A stretch of DNA of 64,000 nucleotides, taken from contig NZ_AOGZ02000016.1 in NCBI RefSeq assembly GCF_000332515.2, positions 62,001 to 126,000 on the forward strand, written 5' to 3'. Numbering within the stretch: position 1 is the stretch's first letter; every line of letters begins with the position of its first letter. Positions 9,018 to 17,811 of this stretch are shown one piece after another. The stretch is from Leptospira wolbachii serovar Codice str. CDC. Its GTDB lineage: Bacteria > Spirochaetota > Leptospiria > Leptospirales > Leptospiraceae. A model generated the notes under the pieces. It was not told the DNA's origin. It saw nothing but the letters and a program-made list of their open reading frames with translations, and did not search any database. The position numbers and the translations under genes are program-made.

Positions 9018-10515
9018 TCTACTCTTAACTTTATTACTCTTTCACTGTAAGATACAGAATTCTTCTCAAAACATTTTTGATCCCACTACCTTGGCTGGTA
9101 GTTCCGTTGCAGTTTTATCAACATTAATTTTCCAGGACCAAGTTGAAATCGTCTCTCGATACCGACCGAACGATTATCCATCCTTCGTAAAAACAGAAAT
9201 ACTTGATCTGGATCTTAACCAACCTCTAGCAGCTCATTTTGCTAAAAATCACTTTCGTGTTTCAGAAAACTATAAAGATGATTTGGTGATGCGAGATGTA
9301 TTCCCGTTATCCGAATCTAAAATTCGTCTGCTTTTTTCTGTGTCCTCTCGGTCAGAATGGAGAGAACCAATTTCTATATTCATTCAAAGGCCAGAGTCAT
9401 TAGGTAATTATTCATTTTCGAGTAAGGTATTAGAATTCAAATTTCCTTACCCACGTTATATTGGCTCTATATCAGAAGCAAAAGGCCAAATAACAACTAC
9501 CTCTTTGTCAGATGGCCGAATCCTATTGGTAGGAGGGGTTTCCATATCGGGAAATACCGTCTCTACAGTGGAAATTTTTAATCCTGAAATTGGAGTGTCT
9601 ACTTTACTTCCCCCACTGAACCAAAGTTTGATGGGAATGGCAATCTGTACTGACCCGGTTGGGAATGTTTATGTTTCAGGTGGGAAAATAATCCGAGGGG
9701 ATCCTACTGTAGATTCTCAAATCAATGATAGAATTTATCGAATCAATGTGACAAACCAAACTGTTATAGAACTTCCAGTGACTATGCAAAGACGAAGGTC
9801 TGGCCATACGATGGTCTGTTTGTCAAACGGGGACTTACTTATTTCTGGGGGTCAATTTCAAGTAGGAACCGACCCCACCGCCATATCAAATGATCATGAA
9901 TATATTTCTATTTTAAATGCAACCTCAACATACCTGGGTCCTGCAGCTAATTTTCCAATGAACACTTTTTTCCAATTCGCAGAGTATGATGCGAACAAAC
10001 AAAGAATATTGTTCTTTGGTGGTAAAGATCGGCTCTTAGTTTACGCAGCTTATTCAAATCTTATCAATAGTTTGGACCTTAATTCGCAAACTTTAAGTTC
10101 ATTGCCTGCAGTGATGCCAACATACAGGTCGAATGTGACAAGTATTCCCATGCCTGGTGGAGATCGGTTGGTTTTAGGTGGTATCACGGGGAGTGGAGTG
10201 GGTTCGCGAAGTATTGAATCATGGAATGAAGTAAGTTCTATTACCAAAACCCATGGTTTTACCAGTAGAATAAAAAACGGAAGTTCTATCGTAACTTTTT
10301 CAAATTCCCAAATTCTTTATACAGGTGGGGTTGATACTTACTATAAATCAGCAATCTTAGAACTTTATGATCATGTAGAAAAACAGAATTTTATAGTCGA
10401 TACAATGATGAATGCGCGTTCAGAACATACGGCAATACGAACTAGTAAGGGAATTGTTGTGTTCGGTGATTCTGCATTAGCTGATACAAGAGTAGAGTTG
10501 TATGGAAAAGATTAG
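9001..10515 (+). CDS. Kelch-type lipoprotein 1
   Basis: The start lies inside the end of the caspase gene. A signal sequence ends in a lipobox (LLLFHC, Cys16), followed by NIFDP, a motif shared with the next two genes. Residues from about 160 onward contain Kelch-type blades: recurring DGRILLVGG, STVEIFNP, and ER/R-SGHTMV elements that would fold into a beta-propeller. The N-terminal 150 residues are a separate domain of unknown type. The protein is probably anchored in the outer membrane and may bind glycans or proteins. It overlaps the next gene by 14 bp. Confidence 0.88.
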   Translation: MRCSFSLLLTLLLFHCKIQNSSQNIFDPTTLAGSSVAVLSTLIFQDQVEIVSRYRPNDYPSFVKTEILDLDLNQPLAAHFAKNHFRVSENYKDDLVMRDVFPLSESKIRLLFSVSSRSEWREPISIFIQRPESLGNYSFSSKVLEFKFPYPRYIGSISEAKGQITTTSLSDGRILLVGGVSISGNTVSTVEIFNPEIGVSTLLPPLNQSLMGMAICTDPVGNVYVSGGKIIRGDPTVDSQINDRIYRINVTNQTVIELPVTMQRRRSGHTMVCLSNGDLLISGGQFQVGTDPTAISNDHEYISILNATSTYLGPAANFPMNTFFQFAEYDANKQRILFFGGKDRLLVYAAYSNLINSLDLNSQTLSSLPAVMPTYRSNVTSIPMPGGDRLVLGGITGSGVGSRSIESWNEVSSITKTHGFTSRIKNGSSIVTFSNSQILYTGGVDTYYKSAILELYDHVEKQNFIVDTMMNARSEHTAIRTSKGIVVFGDSALADTRVELYGKD

Positions 10516-12352
10516 AGCCATCTTCCTTATTTTCTTATTTGTATCTTGTAAAATAGGATCAGGTAATAATTTATTTGATCCGAACTCTCCAACAAGTTTA
10601 GGACTTCTCCTGTTAGGTTCAGAACCCGTTGTTACCATGGAATTTTCCACCAATCGTGTGCAACCTGGTGGGGTTATGTATGTATCCACTAACCATGATT
10701 TTACGACTAAGGTTGAAGGGTTAAAATTGCCTGTTTCTGGGGTTGGCGATAGCCCTATTTCGCAAATCATACCACGAAGTAAGTTTTTATATGAAATTCG
10801 AATGAACCCATCCATTACGAGTGGTAAGTTTAGTATCAATTTAAAGGATTATTATTTAAGCGAATCGCTTCTAGTAAACCCAGAGAAATTTGAATTTGAA
10901 ATTGATTCCCAGCCACCTGTCCTTGAACTTCGAACGGGTAATGGAATCGATATCTCCGAATTAGAATCGGGATTTTTGGACATCGTTTCCAATGAAGATA
11001 TTGTATGGGACGGAGTCCTGTCTCAAGTTAGTTTGTCGGGGACTGCTAAAAATAGTCTTGTGGTTTCTGATATAATTACTTCCGACCGCAACATACGTTT
11101 GTTATTTGCTGGGAACCCAAATTCCAACGGCGGTATATTAACGATTTCCTTTCTAAACATTAAAGACAAAGCTTCCAATTCTCAAGGGACTGTGATGGTT
11201 CCTGTAAATGTTTATGCCTTCAGAAGTGGGCCTAATTTAAATGTAGCAAGAAGGTCTTGTGTTGGTGTTGAATTAGATGATGGTCGACGTTTGGTTTTTG
11301 GAGGAAAGGCTAAAAAGGATGTTTTGATCAACGGAAATGGCACATTGAGCCATGCCGAGTTTTATGATTCTGCTTCGAAACAATTCATTCCGGCTCCTGA
11401 GATGGTATATCGTCGGCAAGAATTTGAAGCCGTCAAACTCCTTGACGGAAGAATATTTGCCGCAGCTGGATTGGGTGGTAAAGGTGGGCCTTCCAACGAT
11501 GAGTTAACTTCTACCGAAGTTTATAACCCAATTACCAATACTTGGACAGAGGGCCCGCACTTGTTAACCCCCCGCTTATTTCATAAAATGACAGTGCTTC
11601 CGAATGGAGATGTACTTGTTGTTGGGGGGATGAGTCCATTTAAGCCGATCCAATCAGTGGGGATGGTTGAGTTGGTTCATATTACAAATGATCCGGCTAC
11701 AATGACTGTTGAAACCATTGGGAACCTTTCTGATTCAAGAGGTAAACACGCACAGATCCTTTCGCATATTTCTGGTAAGGTGATTATTATTGGAGGAGAA
11801 CGTTCTGATGCGTTTGGACCCATGGCAAATAATTTTAATGCGAATGCGTTGGATTCTATTGAAATTTATGATATCAATACAAAAATTCTTTCTAAATCTA
11901 ATGCGAAGTTATACAAAAGATTCAATCACTTTGTTCACGGATTAAAAAATGGAGAGATACTGATTTTTGGAGGTGTGAATTCTCGTTTTGACGTCGCACA
12001 GCCGGTGTTACGCGCTCAAATTTATAATCCAATGACGGATACTATTCGAGATCATAAAAATCTTCTTTTTGGTAGGGAATGGGGTTCTTCTTTTATTTTT
12101 CCTTATGGGAAAGACCAACTGATTGTCGCAGGTGGGTTAGAGTATCGAACCGTAAACGGTTCCACATTCGATTCAATTCATGATACAGAGTCTTGGTCTG
12201 AGTCAATCAACCGATTTTATATGACAAGCCGTTCCTTAAATGCTCGTTGGGATGGTTGTGAAATTCGTTATTCTTCTTCCGGTGGTGGGATGATTCTTGG
12301 CGGTAGGATTGGTGATATCCTTGGAAATACGGAGGAATACAGTTTTGAATAA
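10502..12352 (+). CDS. Kelch-type lipoprotein 2
   Basis: The lipobox is FLFVSC (Cys16), followed by NNLFDPNSP. Two beta-sandwich-like segments come first, one near residues 140-235 beginning DSQPPVLELR and ending in a DKASN motif typical of bacterial Ig-like domains. A propeller made of Kelch blades follows (DDGRRLVFGGK, AEFYDSASKQF, TEVYNPITNTW, NGDVLVVGG, SIEIYDINTK). Length 616 residues. It lies within a row of three overlapping paralogues, and its 3' end contains the start of the third. The function of the row is unknown; it is probably surface or periplasmic recognition. Confidence 0.88.
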   Translation: MEKIRAIFLIFLFVSCKIGSGNNLFDPNSPTSLGLLLLGSEPVVTMEFSTNRVQPGGVMYVSTNHDFTTKVEGLKLPVSGVGDSPISQIIPRSKFLYEIRMNPSITSGKFSINLKDYYLSESLLVNPEKFEFEIDSQPPVLELRTGNGIDISELESGFLDIVSNEDIVWDGVLSQVSLSGTAKNSLVVSDIITSDRNIRLLFAGNPNSNGGILTISFLNIKDKASNSQGTVMVPVNVYAFRSGPNLNVARRSCVGVELDDGRRLVFGGKAKKDVLINGNGTLSHAEFYDSASKQFIPAPEMVYRRQEFEAVKLLDGRIFAAAGLGGKGGPSNDELTSTEVYNPITNTWTEGPHLLTPRLFHKMTVLPNGDVLVVGGMSPFKPIQSVGMVELVHITNDPATMTVETIGNLSDSRGKHAQILSHISGKVIIIGGERSDAFGPMANNFNANALDSIEIYDINTKILSKSNAKLYKRFNHFVHGLKNGEILIFGGVNSRFDVAQPVLRAQIYNPMTDTIRDHKNLLFGREWGSSFIFPYGKDQLIVAGGLEYRTVNGSTFDSIHDTESWSESINRFYMTSRSLNARWDGCEIRYSSSGGGMILGGRIGDILGNTEEYSFE

Positions 12353-14105
12353 ATTGATTTTTCCTATTTTATTGTGTACGATCGGATGTATTTTCCCCGC
12401 AAAGTATGGGAATCCTTTTGATCAAAAATCCACTGGTGGGTTGTTTCTAAGTGCTTTTTTTAATTCGAGCCCATTTAGTTGTGAAAATCGTTCAAACAAT
12501 AAATCTCTTGGGAGCGTGGACCAAGTTCTATTACAATGCAATCGAGATCTTGCCAATATTGATGCGGAGTACCTTGCCAAGTCCAACCAAGACATTTTTT
12601 CAAATGTCAGTTTTGCTAAGATAGATAGAGATCGTCTTCTCGTGAAATTTGACCCCCTCACGGATGATGGACAATATGAACTGATCCTTTCTGGTGTGGT
12701 TTCTAATGTAGGGGAAACTCTTGCAAACGATAAACTTCCAATCATCATCGATACAAAAATCCCTACAGTATCTTTGGTTGGCTATATTCCAATTACAGAT
12801 TATACCTTTTTTTCTGCTCATTATTGGGACTTTACCACTTCCGAACCATTAGCAAATTTTGGGCCACCGATTTTGAGTGGATCTCTTGCTTCATCGGTCA
12901 TTCTTCGATCAGTTCAAAAGATTAATGAAACAACATATAGAGTATACTTTGAAATTAATTTTTCATCGAATAATCCTGGTTCGCTTACCCTGCAGTTTTC
13001 CAATTCAAAAGATAATGCATCAAATGAAGTGTCCAATTCATTGACAGTACAATTCATAGGTTTAGTGCCAGGTCCTAAATTACATCACGGTAGGTCGGAA
13101 TTTGATGCCTTCCAAAATTCCGATGGTGATGTAATTGCAATTTATGGCTTTGCTTCTAGTGCAGAAATTCTTCGGAAAGGTTCGTCTAGTTTTGTTCTCA
13201 CCAATCCTAGTTTGCCATTCATTTCTAGGGGTGAGCGCGGTGTGATGTTGGATGGAAAGAATCTTCTTATCACAGGTGGAATTCAAGCCCCAAATCCGTA
13301 TGCTCTTACTTCGAGTTATATATTTGATACAGAGACAACCGCTTTCACTCCGACAGGGAGTATGAATGGTCCAAGGCATTTGCATAATATTGTCAAACTT
13401 CAAGATGGAAAAGTGATCGTGTTAGGTGGGATTCGTGAGTATGACCTTGATCCTATGACACCTTTGGCTTTTTTCTCTTTAAATACTGCCGAGATTTATG
13501 ATCCTGCTACCGGAAACTTTACTGAGCTTACAAGTAAGATGATGACTCCAAGATCGTTTTCTTGTTCCGTGTTACTGGATGATGGCCGAGTATTTGTAAT
13601 CGGTGGGACAGATGGAATTTTCGCACCAAAAGACACAACGGAGTTTTATGATCCTATCACACAAACCTTTTCTTGGGGTCCAACCTTACCTGTACCTGTC
13701 GGTGTATTAAAATGTATGAAATTAGTGGATGGGAATGTTTTAATTTATGGAGCACAATTGTCTAACTTAAACAATTCCACTATGTTGTATGATCGAACTC
13801 GGAATCAAATTTTGACAATTGCCAATTCGAAATTTAGAAGAGAGTGGAGTATTGCATCGGAGCTTCCTGACGGCGGAGTTCTTTTTTACGGTGGGGGATA
13901 CCGATATAATACAAGCGAGCCAAGCCGAGTCATGGAAAAACTTGATTATGCAAAAAGTAATAATTTCTTTGATATGGGTATGGCCAGATATAGTGTATCA
14001 AAACACAGCGGTGTGAAATTTTCGGATGGTACTTTGTTTTTTCTAGGAGGAGAAATCGGAGGGATGTTCCATTTAGAAACGGAGTACTACGGACTGTCTC
14101 ATTAA
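12345..14105 (+). CDS. Kelch-type lipoprotein 3 (TTG start)
   Basis: I place the start at TTG 12345, not at an upstream ATG (12297): GGAGG lies 9 bases before it (12331-12335), and only this start gives a clean lipoprotein signal, MNKLIFPILLCTIGC, with Cys15 lipidated. The mature part begins with NPFDQKSTGG, matching the FDP motif of the other two. An Ig-like segment (about residues 125-235, ending in KDNASNE) precedes Kelch blades such as DGKVIVLGGI, AEIYDPATGNF and DDGRVFVIGGT. Product 586 residues. It overlaps the preceding gene by 8 bp, so translational coupling is likely. Confidence 0.87.
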   Translation: MNKLIFPILLCTIGCIFPAKYGNPFDQKSTGGLFLSAFFNSSPFSCENRSNNKSLGSVDQVLLQCNRDLANIDAEYLAKSNQDIFSNVSFAKIDRDRLLVKFDPLTDDGQYELILSGVVSNVGETLANDKLPIIIDTKIPTVSLVGYIPITDYTFFSAHYWDFTTSEPLANFGPPILSGSLASSVILRSVQKINETTYRVYFEINFSSNNPGSLTLQFSNSKDNASNEVSNSLTVQFIGLVPGPKLHHGRSEFDAFQNSDGDVIAIYGFASSAEILRKGSSSFVLTNPSLPFISRGERGVMLDGKNLLITGGIQAPNPYALTSSYIFDTETTAFTPTGSMNGPRHLHNIVKLQDGKVIVLGGIREYDLDPMTPLAFFSLNTAEIYDPATGNFTELTSKMMTPRSFSCSVLLDDGRVFVIGGTDGIFAPKDTTEFYDPITQTFSWGPTLPVPVGVLKCMKLVDGNVLIYGAQLSNLNNSTMLYDRTRNQILTIANSKFRREWSIASELPDGGVLFYGGGYRYNTSEPSRVMEKLDYAKSNNFFDMGMARYSVSKHSGVKFSDGTLFFLGGEIGGMFHLETEYYGLSH

Positions 14106-14112
14106 ATTCTTT

Positions 14113-14820
14113 ATGCCTCACGACAATGGCCGTATTTACGGTTCCTTCAAAAAAATCTGTATCCCTGAAGTGGAATTAAAAAAAGAGGCCGAATCCATTC
14201 TTTCTAATTTAATTTCGTTGAAAATGGATTGGGAAACTGGCCAGATATCCGACAGCTACCTTACCTTCCAAATTGTATTATTATACTTAGAACGTCGCGT
14301 GAAAAGACATCCTTTTCTGAGAATGGGAAAACCGTTGCCCAACCGAAATCAATCAAAAGAATTTTTAGAGGTAGTTCGGTTCTACGGGATGCCCGATACC
14401 GTACGTTTTGCACTCTGGAAATGGCATATAGGTGAGTGGGATATCCGACTCATAGACTATAATCCTAGTTCTTTGGAAATGTTGGAATCACAAAGCCATG
14501 GTTACAGATATTCTACTATCAGTTGGATTGATGCCATGAATGGAAGTTTGGTCGAAGGCAAACGAGATGCGTTTGAACATTTACTTCATGACTTGGCCCA
14601 TGCTTATATGTTTTTTCGTGAGGATTATGATTTTGAGGGCCAAAAACAGTTCTTCAGGGAGATGTTTTTAGACTATTCGAAGTATGAATCTGTATTAGAC
14701 ACAAATCCTGTCTTTCGCACTAAGTTCGATTACTGTATTTCTGATATGAATTCACATCCTGCCCACCTTTCTGCCTATTGGAATGCAATTCGGAGAGAAG
14801 CTGGAATCTCAATCGGTTAG
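14113..14820 (+). CDS. Conserved-looking protein of unknown function with an H-x3-HDLAHA motif
   Basis: I do not recognise the 235-residue family. There is no signal peptide or membrane segment. A notable cluster is EHLLHDLAHAYMFFRED (about residues 155-171), whose regularly placed His and Asp residues on a predicted helix resemble a metal site; other conserved-looking residues are in WKWHIGEWDIRLIDYNP. It follows the third Kelch gene by 7 bp on the same strand and may be the last gene of that run, although no ribosome binding site is obvious. Metal-dependent hydrolase activity would be a guess only. Confidence 0.7.
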   Translation: MPHDNGRIYGSFKKICIPEVELKKEAESILSNLISLKMDWETGQISDSYLTFQIVLLYLERRVKRHPFLRMGKPLPNRNQSKEFLEVVRFYGMPDTVRFALWKWHIGEWDIRLIDYNPSSLEMLESQSHGYRYSTISWIDAMNGSLVEGKRDAFEHLLHDLAHAYMFFREDYDFEGQKQFFREMFLDYSKYESVLDTNPVFRTKFDYCISDMNSHPAHLSAYWNAIRREAGISIG

Positions 14821-14830
14821 TGTTTTTAGT

Positions 14831-15169
14831 TCAGAGTTTTGGATTGTTTTTGTGACGATCTAAGTCGCGTTTAGTATTTTTTTTGATCGTTGATTGAATC
14901 ACATCTTGTAAAGAGATTCCCATTTGATTGGCCAAACAGGTGAGAACAAATAAAATATCACCAATCTCACTCGGGATATTGTCAGCGGATTCGCCTGATT
15001 TGAAGGACTGGTCCCCATACTTTCTTGCCATAAGCCTAGAAAGTTCACCCACTTCCTCCATTAGAATTGCTAAATTGGTAAGCTCAGAAAAATATCTAAC
15101 ACCAATGGTTTGAATCCAATCATCGACTTCCGATTGTAATTGCCTAAGAGTGATGTCATCGTTTCCCAA
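14831..15169 (-). CDS. MazG-like nucleotide pyrophosphohydrolase
   Basis: The 112-residue all-helical protein has the MazG-type metal-binding helices: LMEEVGELSRLMAR and EIGDILFVLTCLANQ. Members hydrolyse (d)NTPs to the monophosphate and pyrophosphate, often as house-cleaning enzymes. It is a short single-domain version, unlike the two-domain E. coli MazG. Its start codon lies inside the 3' end of the upstream SGNH gene (14-bp overlap), which suggests coupling to the glycan cluster. Confidence 0.88.
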   Translation of the reverse strand: MGNDDITLRQLQSEVDDWIQTIGVRYFSELTNLAILMEEVGELSRLMARKYGDQSFKSGESADNIPSEIGDILFVLTCLANQMGISLQDVIQSTIKKNTKRDLDRHKNNPKL

Positions 15170-16301
15170 GTTTTTTCTCCAAATTTTTTGCGAGAATTTT
15201 GGTGAATTCCTTCATCCCGGCTTCGTTCAAGTGAATTAAATCAAAACAATATTTTCCATTAGAATCTCCTAGAGAATCTTGAAGGTCCATTTCATCTAAA
15301 GTTTGGTGAGACACTAATGCTTCGGACAATCCATCATGCCAGACTTTCATTCTACCTTCGTTGTTTACCTTTCGAATTACATCGGAATACGGTGCAAATA
15401 CGTTGATGATATGAATGTTGCGGCTCCCAATGAAGTTATACATTTTTTTCAGTCGTCTAAAATACCGTTCTGTATCTTCGGTTGCATTTGAATCTTGAGG
15501 GACAACACTTGCAATGCCACAAGTTTCAAACAACATACGTCTATGGTCAGGGTTGGATGCTTTGGGGATTTCTAAGGGAAGGTGGAGAGCCAATCGGTTT
15601 AGGCAATCATCTACGCTTGTAAGTTGGTATTCATCAATGGATTCAGGATGATCATTTTCATAATCCCAGGGATTCAAATTTGGATTTTTATTCTTTCTCG
15701 AAATTGCTTTTAACCTTTCGTTAAAATTGATAACTAAATCAGATAGATCCTTGCGATAGGCTACCGACTTAAAGATCAAATAAAGGTAATTTGAAAACGC
15801 AAGATTGTATTCGAAATTTAGAACTGTGGGAATTGCTTTGAAGTTCCCCAGCTCCGATAACATCGCCAATGTCGGGTCCACTATGTACTTTCTATCGACC
15901 CATGGCATTCCAGGTTCCATTACATGTAGGATGATTTTAACATTTGGAAATTTATCTAAATATTCTTCTAAAATTCGATGTTGGACTACGAGCTCAGAAC
16001 CTCGAACAGCAATGGATTGAGTTTTCCATCCAGTTTTTTTTAGTTCATCGTTGAGCATACGAATACTTATTCCTTCGAAAGCTACAGATGTCCCTACGAT
16101 CAAAATGTCCGGATCCAACATATCTCTTTTTGAAACTACATGTTCAGTGACTCGATTGATATTGGAGGCATAGGAATTTTTCTTTAGATATGGTTTATAC
16201 AATCCAAACTGAAGTAAACATTCCAATACTAATAAAAAGAGTATTGCTGTGACTAATTTTTTATCGGTCAGAAATGAGATGGTTTCTTTGAGTAAGTTCA
16301 T
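15156..16301 (-). CDS. SGNH-hydrolase-like protein, partner of the MBOAT acyltransferase
   Basis: One N-terminal membrane anchor (about residues 15-35) is followed by a globular domain with SGNH-like blocks: ILIVGTSVAFEGIS at the position of the nucleophile block, and DLIHLNEAGMKEF at the end, matching the D-x2-H catalytic block. This is the arrangement of DltD/AlgJ/AlgX-type proteins that act with a membrane-bound O-acyltransferase to acylate surface polymers outside the cytoplasmic membrane. It starts 2 bp after the MBOAT stop codon, strongly suggesting a functional pair. Which polymer is modified cannot be read from the sequence. Confidence 0.8.
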   Translation of the reverse strand: MNLLKETISFLTDKKLVTAILFLLVLECLLQFGLYKPYLKKNSYASNINRVTEHVVSKRDMLDPDILIVGTSVAFEGISIRMLNDELKKTGWKTQSIAVRGSELVVQHRILEEYLDKFPNVKIILHVMEPGMPWVDRKYIVDPTLAMLSELGNFKAIPTVLNFEYNLAFSNYLYLIFKSVAYRKDLSDLVINFNERLKAISRKNKNPNLNPWDYENDHPESIDEYQLTSVDDCLNRLALHLPLEIPKASNPDHRRMLFETCGIASVVPQDSNATEDTERYFRRLKKMYNFIGSRNIHIINVFAPYSDVIRKVNNEGRMKVWHDGLSEALVSHQTLDEMDLQDSLGDSNGKYCFDLIHLNEAGMKEFTKILAKNLEKKLGKR

Positions 16302-16303
16302 AA

Positions 16304-17800
16304 TTAAAATTGAAAGTAGAGGAAGTTCTGGCTTTCAGTGACTCCAAAAAGTAATAATAATAGTATGTTTACAATGACGAAGGTTGTGTATTTCAACCAA
16401 CTGCCAGTAAGAAGAGTAGGGATCTGTCTTTTAGAAAAAATGTAACTAGCAGTAAAACAAATCACTAATAAAATACCGAATCTGTAGTTAGACCATCTTG
16501 CGATGGGAGCTACAGAATCATTTAGAAAAACAAGAGCCTTCATCATCGGGATTGCTTTTTCCATTGTCTCAGCGCGGAACATGATAAATCCAAATGATAA
16601 ACAAAACATGGTGAAAATCCGTGCAAATAAATCATAAACTTTACCACCTTTTCCGTTTAGGAATTTAGCCAGTTTGGTGTCGCCGTAGAACTTGTGGGAA
16701 AGTAACATTGTTCCTTGCCAAATTCCCCAACCCACGTAGTGGTAGGCCGCACCATGCCATAACCCAGCAAATAACCAGGTGATCATAATATTGCGAATGT
16801 ACATGATGACACTTACTCTAGAGCCACCTAACGGGATGTAAATGTAGTCTCTAATCCATGTGGAAAAGGAAATATGCCACCGCGACCAGTGGTCGGCAAT
16901 ATTTCTGCAAGACATTGGGAAGTTAAAGTTTGGATTGAACTGGAATCCAAACAATCTTGCTACTCCGATTGCAATGTCAGTATATCCTGCAAAATCAAAA
17001 TAAATTTGCCATCCGAAGGCAAGGGCCCCTGTCCAAATTTCAATTGAGTTGAGGTTTTGATAATTAGAGAATGTTGAGTCGACCACTCGAGCCAGGTTGT
17101 CTGCGAAAACGATTTTTCTTGTGAAACCAATCAATATTAAGGCAAAGGCAGCATCAATATTCGCTTTATACACACCGAGACGAAAGTCTAAGTCGCGGAA
17201 AAAAGTTTCTGCACGAACAATCGGACCGGCAACTAGTTGTGGAAAGAAGGTTACATACAAGGCAAAATCAAGGAATGATTTTCTTGCTTCTATTTTGCGA
17301 TTGTATACATCGATGGTATAACTCATGGATTGGAATGTATAAAAGGAAATTCCGACAGGGAGGATGATGTTTTGTTTTGCAAATTGGTAGTCATCTAAAA
17401 GATTGATATCGTTAATAACTCCGAGTAGAAAGTCAGTATATTTAAAAAATCCAAGAGTTCCAATATTAACAACAAGAGAAAGTACAAGCAACCAACCTCT
17501 TGTGCTGTCTCCATCTTCTTTCGCTTCGATGAACCTTGCCGCAAAATAATCAATTACTGTGGAAAAAATTAGAACAAATACGTAAGGGTTGATCTTAAAA
17601 TCACAATAGAGTCTATCTGTGTAAAATTTAAACCCATCTGCCGCCATCGCCGTACAGGAGATAGACGAAGGTTGCCAAGCCATATAAAAGTAATAGCTGG
17701 TGAGTAGAAAAAAAAGTTTTTGCCAACGATTCTTTAGAAGATTCCCAACTATGATCGTCACAAAGAAAAATACTAAAAATTCAAAGGAGTTAAATAACAT
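16304..17800 (-). CDS. MBOAT family O-acyltransferase (AlgI/DltB-like)
   Basis: Polytopic membrane protein of 498 residues. It carries the family core: the HWSRWHISFSTWIRDYIYIPLGGSR block and, further on, LWHGAAYHYVGWG with the likely catalytic histidine. AlgI-type enzymes pass acyl groups across the cytoplasmic membrane to a polysaccharide or other surface acceptor, with an SGNH partner. Here the partner gene follows immediately. The gene lies in the middle of a six-gene leftward cluster with glycosyltransferases, supporting surface-glycan acylation. Confidence 0.93.
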   Translation of the reverse strand: MLFNSFEFLVFFFVTIIVGNLLKNRWQKLFFLLTSYYFYMAWQPSSISCTAMAADGFKFYTDRLYCDFKINPYVFVLIFSTVIDYFAARFIEAKEDGDSTRGWLLVLSLVVNIGTLGFFKYTDFLLGVINDINLLDDYQFAKQNIILPVGISFYTFQSMSYTIDVYNRKIEARKSFLDFALYVTFFPQLVAGPIVRAETFFRDLDFRLGVYKANIDAAFALILIGFTRKIVFADNLARVVDSTFSNYQNLNSIEIWTGALAFGWQIYFDFAGYTDIAIGVARLFGFQFNPNFNFPMSCRNIADHWSRWHISFSTWIRDYIYIPLGGSRVSVIMYIRNIMITWLFAGLWHGAAYHYVGWGIWQGTMLLSHKFYGDTKLAKFLNGKGGKVYDLFARIFTMFCLSFGFIMFRAETMEKAIPMMKALVFLNDSVAPIARWSNYRFGILLVICFTASYIFSKRQIPTLLTGSWLKYTTFVIVNILLLLLFGVTESQNFLYFQF

Positions 17801-17811
17801 TTGTTTGGTTC

